Translations under genes and position numbers: made by a program
From: Gonocerus acuteangulatus
Lineage: Eukaryota > Arthropoda > Insecta > Hemiptera > Coreidae
Assembly (NCBI GenBank): GCA_946811695.1
Contig: OX328131.1
Coordinates: 8,238,326 to 8,302,325, forward strand
DNA length: 64,000 bases
Reading direction: 5' to 3'
Notes under the pieces: generated by a model
The model's input: the letters and a program-made list of their open reading frames with translations, nothing else
Databases searched by the model: none
What the model was told of the DNA's origin: nothing
Shown: piece by piece, positions 57,584-64,000 of the stretch
How the letters are laid out: every line of letters begins with the position of its first letter
Numbering within the stretch: position 1 is the first letter of the stretch

Positions 57584-60500
57584 GGCTCTTTCAGAATTGG
57601 GAAAAATATAATTTTAATACAAATAGTAAAGAATGTATTTGACATTCTAGTAGCTCTGTAAGAATCATGAGCAGTCTTCGAAACAGCTCTCACATCTACA
57701 ACAGGGAAAAGGCTGTTGTGGGTAGTTAAATTAAACTCAGGAGATCTTCTTCATCAACGCCAATATAAAATTTTTATGTTTGGTATTTTCCTCCTTGGTA
57801 TTTACCAGGTTGGCAGTAAAGGTCTTTATTACTCTGTTGGGAGGGCTCTGTTTACTTTCTTATTGTAAGGGCGTAGGTTAAGTGGATATGGTGGAGAAAC
57901 TAGGTTGGATTTCTAAAATTGGGGATGTGGGAACAACGAAACCTGCCGACAGCGTGTGAGGCGTTCACATACCATGAACGATTCTATGGCCGAAGTTAAT
58001 CGTAATGTGCTGTGTATATGACACCACTTTGCTATAGCCTGTTCAGATAGATCATGTAGGTTATTGCACAATATTGTATTTCCCAACATGCCTTATGTTA
58101 TGAGCTAGGAACAGAAGCTGGAGGCTTTAAAGGAATTATGAAGTCATAGTTCCTGCCAGGTTTCCGAAGTGTCTCATCCCCAAGATGTCAGCAGGTAGAT
58201 TTCAACCCACTTAATCTGCCGTCACTCCACCTAGCCCCTTCCAGTATATAATAATACCTCATTTTAGTAATGTTTACTTTTTTACAACAATTTACGTTAA
58301 ATAATAAAATCTAAAAGTTATTCTGCCACTCCATATCCTCCTTGTTATCCAAGAACACATCCTTTCCAACTGGCTCTGGTACAGTATCTAATTACAGGCA
58401 GTTTAAGTAATGATATCGAACTCCATGTCAAATTTCATTAAAAGTATTCCTATTAAACTAAACTTACCAGGTGTCCAGATCAAGGTGTAGTTATGGAAGT
58501 CTTCGAACCATCCCGATTCTGCTGGTCGAATTATTTTTCTTCCTCTGATTTTCCAATTTGGAAAGGCCATCTCCTTTCCTATGAGAATACCTGATTCAAC
58601 CCTAGTCGCTCCTATTTGTTCTCCTCGGAATGTTAAATCCCTATTACCAAGTGAAGCTGCTATTCTGATACGACCCGACGTATATGAAGGGCCATACAAC
58701 CTATTCTTTGGTTCCAGCCATATTTCTGTGAAAGAAAATAATTAGAGATAAATAAATAATATAGAATATTCAATTCCTATTATTTAGAAAAGTTAATTTG
58801 CCACCAGAATTTGGCAAACATTTGATAGGTAACTAAACTCAACAAAAACGGTTCTGAAGTAATTTAGGATCTCAATCGGAGAAATCAGTGCTCAAGAGTC
58901 AAAAGTTTATTTTTCCTACCTTTGATGGATTTTTTTTTTTTTTTTTTTTTTTTTTGGTTTATTTTTAAGGTGCCTCTGCTTTAAGACTATTAGCATTAGT
59001 TTTGTCTATATTTTCCTCAGTGTTTAATTGGTAGTCCTTTTTTAAATTTAATTTAGCAGTGAAATGATTTTTTCAGAAAAACAAGGCAAGTAAATAAAAA
59101 TTGTGTTAGAGAGCTTTCCTTAAGGATAGAGCGGAAGTCGAGTAAGCAGAGTGAGTCATTTCAGCTTAGAGTCCGACCAAATTCCATTGTGGAGATATAA
59201 CCTTCAGAGACAAGCTTGGGGCTTTGAATACATGGTGCATTCTGAAAGTAATACACATCATTGTATTGTGACTACTCATAGCAGTGTCTGTCCTTCCAAA
59301 TGCGTTCGGTCTTAGTTCGCTCTGAGCAGTAGGAGCGGTGGGATGTGTTTTTTTATTGTGTCACGGCCCGATGGAGTGTTCGCATGGAACAGTGGTACAC
59401 GATATAGTTTTGTGTTGTTTTGGGAAGAATGGGACAGAAACTTATCAAATTCTTCAAGAGGCCATTAAGGAGGAATGAATTTTGAGATCTCCATGTGAAA
59501 GGTGGCACAAGGCTTTCAAGGATGGCCGAGGCGGAACGGAAAGACTGAATGCATCAGAACCAATTATTTGCTGCCACATAGATAATTAGGAGTATTGATC
59601 GCACACAATTTCCATGACTTGAAAGAAACATCTGGCAATAACCACAAGTCTGTTCTTACAATTAATAATCCAAAGAATAATGGCAATGAACCAACAGCCA
59701 TAGCCAAGTTGAATGCACCGGTTCCCGTTGATCACCGAAGTTAAGCAACGTCAGGCGTGGTCAGTACCTGAATGGGGTACCGACCACGCGATAAAAGGGT
59801 GACAACCTATTGGTAATAGCCCAAGTTCTGATTCACTGTTAACAATAAAAAAATGATGGCAATGAATAATGGTTTACATGGGACAATATTATGAGCAAAT
59901 TGCAGTAGCTGGTGCTAATGACCTACCTACAGATGCACTGTAAAAATAACTTGAGTCTAGTATTCTTCTATGATCTAGTATTCTTCTAAATTTGAAATAT
60001 ATACAGTCAACAATCTCTTCAAATTATATAAACTCACAATATAAAAGTCTGTCACGCATGAGCTGCATAACTAAGCACATTCCTCAAATGGTAGGTTGTG
60101 GTAGCCGTATTTTTGAATAATTTGCTTAAAATAACCTATATTAATACAAAATAAACATGACAATTTTTGACCTTTTATATTTGTAATGAACAGCTGACTC
60201 AATTATTAATTTCCTTCCGAAGTAAACCTCAACTTCTAAGGCCCGATGCACTCTGAAGAAACTGGTTTCATGAAACCTATTTCATTAAAGCGTACACACA
60301 GAATAAACTGTTTTCCATCAACTTTGTGAGTGATTCAGACGAGGATTGATTCAAAAAAACAAAACAAAAAAAAATCACAAGTGCTAGGTTCACTCGATGA
60401 TTAGGAATCGGCAAGACAACTATTTTATTGTAGCTCGCCAACTAAAACAGATATCCTGATAAATTTATTAAGGATTTTTTAGGATTTCGAAGCCAGTTTT

Positions 60501-60769
60501 TGATCGCTTATTAGAGCTAGTAGATCCACTGATGAAATGTGAAACTGAAGCAATAGGAAACTGATTTAACAAATTTCATGAAACAGGATTTCATGAAACC
60601 GATTTAATGAATTTCATGAAATGTTCATGAGGTTTCATGAAATTGGTTCCATGAAACTCTGTGTGCACCAACCTGTGGTTTTCAATCTATCGGTTTAATG
60701 AAACTTGAGTTTCACGAAACTAGTTTCTTCAGTGTGCACCAGGCCTAATGAGCTGCTTTTTTTTTTTTT

Positions 60770-60819
<50 letters not shown>

Positions 60820-63690
60820 CACATGTTGCTCATAGTTAGTTTCCATCACAAAGTGTTCAAAATTACTTTTTCTATATTAATTCCCTATCAGATATTGTCT
60901 TTTTTTTTTCTACTTGTAAAAATGGTGTAATACTAACCTGGTGTTATCCAGTCACCAACCGGAAGCTTTGCTCTCACTTCAACCTGAAAATTTAACATTA
61001 TTTATTTATTTAAATTTTAACGTCCATTTATAATTAAATCAGAATTTTAGGATGGGTTATCTATAGGTCACCACCCTTTTCTAGTCAGGATAGGGATGAT
61101 GCCTTTTCTTTTTTCTAAAGAAAAGCCACCACCCCTAGTGGAAATCGGACCCATGACCCTTGGCACGGAGTGTTAAGAGCTCATGCCTTAACACTAACAG
61201 CCACCAGGCCTCCAATTTAACATTAAATATTATTAAATGATATTTTTAAATACCATCTTTTGTTCTTGATGTATGTTAAGAAATAAACAAATCTCGTTCT
61301 GGAGAACCCTTCACTGTTTGCCTTTCTTAGTATGGAAAGGGTTAATAGTCGAGTTTGTGTTGCAGATGGCACAAATTAGCCCATCCTTTCTTGCCATTAA
61401 ATGACAATGCGTCAGCAACAAATGTCCGATAAGCAGTCTACTAATGACCTTTAAATATTTGATGTTTTAATAAAATTCTAGGAGATGAATTTGTAATTTG
61501 GGAAGAAAAGTATTCTAGGACGGAAGGAATAAATTTGATATATTTATAAAACAGACTTGCATGTAAGTTACTATAAAAAATATAACAACATAACTTTTAT
61601 ACTATTTGTAAAATGAAATTACCTTTCCATATTTGAAGGCAAAAGTATCTTTGGTAATGAGTCGAGCAGACTGTACAGGTGGAAGGATGGAAAAGGTCTT
61701 AGCTTCTCTGAAACATTCTTCTGAATGAGGTCTCCGAGTACATCTATAAAACATTTTAAAAACATACATAAAGTAAATAACAAATTAATTTGATTTTATT
61801 AACATTTAAATAATTTTTCATAATTATCAAAAAGTATTTACAGTATTGTTTAGTAAAGTCTACTCTGAAGAACGAAAGTTAACCAATGGAATTAGCACGA
61901 GGGCAATTCAACCAAGCCTAAGTAAAAAGTAGAAAGAATATAAAAACTATATATATATATATAAAAAAAAAAAAAAATCAGTCCCATAACAGACCACAAG
62001 GGCCCAGAGGGGCAGATACTATAGAGGTATCTGATTCATCACCATACGGCACACTAGGGGGGAACCCATTAATAAATTAATTAAAGATTGGCTGAGTTTG
62101 TGTCCGAGTCAGGAAGGCCGAATCCAACCCACGAACAAAGACACTAGAAGATAAAAATCTTTAGTGCTTTTTTGGAATTTGAACTCAGGTCTTCCAGCAT
62201 ATTAGTCCAGTGCTCTACCACTGAGCTAACCTCGTCCCGTTTATTAAAACTGGAAGTTATTGCAAAAAATAGGGAAGAAAATGAAAAAAAAAAAAAAAAA
62301 AAAAATCAATGGAAATAAAACAAAATAAATTCTTGCAAACTAAATACTCTCAATAATAATAAAACCTAAGTTAATAAAATCAAAGTAAATAAAACTAAAG
62401 TTAAATAATATATTTTAAATTTTAATATTTGTCTTTTTCATTGAATTAATTATATTTTATTAAAAATATCGGTAGTTCTCAAGGATGTCAACACTCCTTG
62501 ACTCATATCATGGTCATCTCCAAGTATATCACCGAGAGGACCATGAATGCACATCTATTTAAAGATCCTGGTTGGCTAAAACAGGACTTTCGTTTATTTG
62601 AAGTAAGGTACAGTCACGAGAAAATCAATATCTCCATACGAATGATTGTCTGCTAGCTTGAGATTTTTAGCAACAGGACGTTCATATGAGTATTTCATAT
62701 GTTCTACAAGAATCTCTCCTCGAGTACAAGGTTCCGATCTATATAGCTCGATAAAGTCAACCATACTTGGTTTTGTTGATGATACATAACATGTTGATGC
62801 ACAATCTCTAGACCGGCTGTCGAAAAAACCAAACTGAGAAGTAAGGAAAACGCCAGGTCAAACTGCCACACACACTCAGCTCAGTTAAAAATATGAAATA
62901 TTCATTTGTCTCAGTTAAACTGTACAGTTAAAAAATTGGAATTGAACTGTGGCTAAAATAGCCATTAACGTACAGTTAAACTGAACATGGGTGGCCAGAC
63001 TAACACTTTTTAATTATTACACAAAGGAAAAACCGAAAGTTCGACAGAACTGAGAAAGGATTTTCATTTTTTTCTAAAAGAAGGAAAATAAAACAGTATA
63101 TTACCCTTCCAAATTCAACCTTCCTCGCCTAATAAAGTTTTCATCATAAATTACTGGCTTAATTGTGAGATGACCATCCCGCACGAAAGATGTTTGTGGA
63201 TTTTTGTCGAACACAACAAATTCATAATCCTGAAATAATGAAAACAGATATAAAGAAAATTAGAAATTTTTACCATCACATAATCTTCTATTATTTTTTT
63301 GAACGATCCACTTACTGGTATATTTGGCATGAAGATTTCATGTTTCCAATTCCTAGTATTAATGCTATTCCCGTTGAAGTTTTCTTGGAACAATATTTCT
63401 CCTTTGCAGACTGTCTTTCCGGCTAGAAAAGTCTGCGACTTCACACACTGGGAGCTGGGGTTTTTGCTCGAACTGGGAATCTGCTCTTGAAATGCAGGTC
63501 TAGTCTGCTGTTGAACTATGGGTCTAGTCGTATGTTGAATTACTGGTCTAGTCTGTTGTTTGATTACGGGTCTAGTTTGCTGTTGAGTTCCGGAAGGCTG
63601 GAGAATCAGGGTTGTCGGCTGGCCACCAGATCCTGAGCTCGGACGAGTTACAACAGCTGTCACCTGGTTCCCAACAGCAGGAACTTGTGG
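54416..63690 (-). CDS. Beta-1,3-glucan recognition protein / GNBP (5' partial)
   Basis: GNBP/betaGRP proteins are secreted pattern-recognition receptors that bind microbial beta-1,3-glucan and trigger Toll or prophenoloxidase cascades. Exons 5' to 3': about 63690-63316, 63229-63105, 61743-61623, 60983-60938, 58725-58468, 57521-57382, 55338-55237, 54517-54416, all in consistent phase; about 420 residues are visible. A Gln/Thr/Pro-rich linker with TRPVI repeats precedes VCKGEILFQENFNG and WKHEIFMPNIPDYEFVVFDK, then FKYGKVEVRAKLPVGDW, EIWLEP, FHNYTLIWTP, FMVDG, APFDDEFYISIGLSVGG and a C-terminus with LNFWQDRVNW and LQIDHITVQAL, the order of a GH16-like domain. The catalytic ExDxxE equivalent reads SGRIRIAASLGN, so hydrolysis should be lost. 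Signal peptide and any N-terminal CBM39 domain lie outside the window. The 5' edge of the first visible exon is uncertain. Confidence 0.92.
54657..55016. mobile_element. TTAA-flanked MITE, family 2, copy 3
   Basis: TTAACACGTTCGGGCCCAGC to GGTCCTGAAAGTGTTAA, within TTAA, in the last GNBP intron. Homologous to 12285-12651 and 52781-53189. Confidence 0.8.
55075..55222. mobile_element. TTAA MITE family 1, decayed end next to a GNBP donor
   Basis: TTTCAAAGAATTGAAACTTA, GACATCCCATATAAAATATT and ACAAGGTAATATTCCCCCTG match the right end of 5316-6056, with TGAA in place of TTAA. The element end lies about 14 bases from the exon edge at 55237. Confidence 0.7.
55405..55965. mobile_element. pogo/Tigger-like MITE, second copy
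   Basis: ACAGTAGACTCTCCCTTATC at the left; the body matches 15711-16194 (for example GGTTCCTAGAAAA and GATTTTAGCC). The right terminus is decayed. It lies in a GNBP intron. Confidence 0.65.
55970..57260. other. GNBP intron sequence, nothing recognised
   Basis: AT-rich, somewhat C-rich on plus around 56400-56600. No gene, RNA or repeat identified. Confidence 0.45.
57310..57363. repeat. (CA)n(TA)n microsatellite close to a GNBP splice donor
   Basis: About 44 bp of CA followed by TA; on the transcript this is a UA/UG-rich tract beginning within about 20 nt of the donor at 57381. Confidence 0.9.
57524..58460. other. GNBP intron sequence
   Basis: An A-rich tract (57524-57579) adjoins the acceptor of the 57382-57521 exon. 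Beyond a phrase TATAGCCTGTTCAGATAGAT (R1-like, 58036) nothing is recognised. Confidence 0.45.
58930..58990 (-). mobile_element. short SINE tail fragment
   Basis: Poly-T followed by AAGGTGCCTCTGCTTTAAGA and TTAGCATTAG, distantly like the SINE B tail. Confidence 0.35.
59384..59580 (+). pseudogene. mariner-type transposase N-terminal fossil
   Basis: Read with one frameshift, the translation runs MEQWYTI-stop-FCVVLGRMG and, in the next frame, NGTETYQILQEAIKEE-stop then CERWHKAFKDGRGG. This follows the helix-turn-helix region of mariner transposases (the -GKTGTETYELLKEA- type motif and -FxWHKRFKxGR-). Stops and the shift make it non-functional. Termini were not found. Confidence 0.55.
59691..59855 (+). 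mobile_element. 5S rRNA-derived SINE with 11-bp TSD
   Basis: The best-preserved 5S head in the window: GCCATAGCCAAGTTGAATGC, GATCACCGAAGTTAAGCAAC, GTCAGTACCTGAATGGGGTA and ACCGACCACGCG, then the family tail. ATGGCAATGAA at 59680-59690 and 59856-59866 is the duplication. Confidence 0.85.
60053..60236 (+). repeat. repeat X head fragment
   Basis: GTCACGCATGAGCTGCATAA and AATTTGCTTAAAATAACCTA match the start of element X at 50178. Confidence 0.6.
60240..60745. mobile_element. Harbinger-like MITE with TAA TSD
   Basis: Ends GGCCCGATGCACTCTGAAGA and TCTTCAGTGTGCACCAGGCC (approximately) are inverted; TAA at 60237-60239 and 60746-60748. The interior repeats GGTTTCATGAAAC palindromes. Confidence 0.7.
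60759..60815. repeat. poly-T run
   Basis: About 57 bases of T with one C, likely a retroposon tail on the minus strand. Confidence 0.8.
61001..61213 (-). mobile_element. tRNA-derived SINE (family C) beside a GNBP splice acceptor
   Basis: On minus it starts GGAGGCCTGGTGGCTGTTAG and ends in a TAAA-rich tail. AATTTAACATTA at 60989-61000 and 61214-61225 is a perfect 12-bp duplication. The copy nearer the exon begins five bases from the 60983 exon edge, so the SINE tail now provides the sequence just beyond the acceptor region. Confidence 0.85.
61965..62240 (-). mobile_element. tRNA-derived SINE (family A), minus strand
   Basis: Matches 8185-8525, with GAGGTTAGCTCAGTGGTAGA at the right end and poly-A (plus) at 61966-61978. 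No clear duplication: the left flank is a TA microsatellite. It lies in a GNBP intron. Confidence 0.8.
62594..62833 (-). CDS. unassigned exon-like open frame in a GNBP intron
   Basis: On minus, a polypyrimidine tract TTTTCCTTACTTCTCAG (62850-62834) precedes an 80-codon frame ending in TAA at 62594. It reads FGFFDSRSRDCASTCYVSST, then KPSMVDFIELYRSEPCTRGE and VEHMKYSYERPVAKNLKL, ending DIDFLVTVPYFK. Composition is strikingly protein-like, with three Cys. It does not match the phase of the preceding GNBP exon (phase 2) and is not part of the GH16-like fold. It could be an alternative terminal exon, a nested gene or a fossil of an unidentified element. Not recognised. Confidence 0.4.
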   Translation of the reverse strand, partial: FGFFDSRSRDCASTCYVSSTKPSMVDFIELYRSEPCTRGEILVEHMKYSYERPVAKNLKLADNHSYGDIDFLVTVPYFK

Positions 63691-64000
63691 AAATTCAGAT
63701 TGAATTATACAAAATTTTTTACAATGAAATATAACACAAAATAGTTTTTAAATTCATTTTACTAAGTAAGGCTAAAAATAAAATTGGAGTGTGTATATAT
63801 ATTTAGGAATATATATTTTATTTTAATTGTAGAAAACAAGTTTTATTTTGTTGTTATCAACTTTGGAGTAACCCTTCTTGGTAGTTTATTTTGACTTACG
63901 TATTCCATCCTTGTCTAGATACAACTCTTTTTTATGCAAATATTCCTAGTTAATTTCATAAATCACTTTTTCTTACTACCTTTTTGAAAAAAAAATTGGT

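Noticed and set aside
57382..58699. GNBP as an active beta-1,3-glucanase
   Set aside because: The residues aligned with the GH16 catalytic acids are Arg, Arg and Ala.
59691..59810. A functional 5S rRNA gene
   Set aside because: It departs from the expected 5S sequence, lacks a clean end and T-run terminator, and continues into the same tail as the other dispersed copies.

Overview
The window is animal nuclear DNA, most likely an arthropod and probably an insect. It is AT-rich, with long introns full of repeats, GT-AG splicing and no bacterial gene organisation. I spliced five protein-coding loci by hand, checking reading frame across every junction: a double-stranded RNA-binding protein of the Staufen family (minus strand, 13 coding exons, about 5.2-27.4 kb, 653 residues); an OPA3-like mitochondrial protein (minus, two exons, 37.2-37.9 kb, 216 residues); a Merlin/IS1595-type transposase gene with two introns (plus, 39.7-40.4 kb); U6 snRNA-associated LSm3 (plus, three exons, 43.7-48.0 kb, 102 residues); and the 3' part of a beta-1,3-glucan recognition protein / GNBP (minus, eight exons, 54.4-63.7 kb, running off the right edge). 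The first 130 bases hold the last coding exon of an unidentified plus-strand gene. The host genes are unrelated in function: RNA localisation, mitochondrial maintenance, U6 snRNP/mRNA decay and innate immune recognition.

Layout: 1-0.13 kb, 3' end of a gene; 0.3-5 kb, nested MITEs, SINEs and AT-rich sequence, including the probable Staufen 3'UTR; 5.2-27.4 kb, Staufen exons separated by repeat-rich introns; 27.5-30.2 kb, a piggyBac-like remnant with a palindromic 44-bp tandem array, a 5S-derived SINE, a small TTAA MITE and a 50-bp minisatellite; 30.8-34.8 kb, a hAT-type MITE carrying a nested foldback element, then a 1-kb palindrome; 36-38 kb, a possible Staufen leader exon and OPA3; 38-43.6 kb, the Merlin-like gene and repeats; 43.6-48.1 kb, LSM3 with large inverted-repeat transposons in its second intron; 48.1-54.2 kb, gene-free and repeat-rich; 54.4-63.7 kb, GNBP.

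The most striking content is in the repeats. (1) A structured motif, CTGANGA-N-stem-GAAA, recurs at about ten dispersed loci with at least seven different stem sequences that stay self-complementary. It resembles the catalytic core of hammerhead ribozymes, as known in Penelope-like elements and retrozymes. It often sits symmetrically in both arms of perfect or near-perfect palindromes, and two of these units are bounded by 12-bp target-site duplications, as expected of retrotransposition. Every copy has one extra nucleotide before the stem and I could not place a normal cleavage site, so catalysis is unproven. (2) At least five SINEs have heads derived from 5S rRNA, three with perfect or near-perfect target duplications; one sits only a few bases inside an intron from a Staufen splice donor. 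(3) Three further tRNA-headed SINE families, two TTAA-flanked MITE families, three hAT-like and two Harbinger-like elements, pogo/Tigger-like MITEs and a mariner fossil are nested in one another, giving a relative insertion order.
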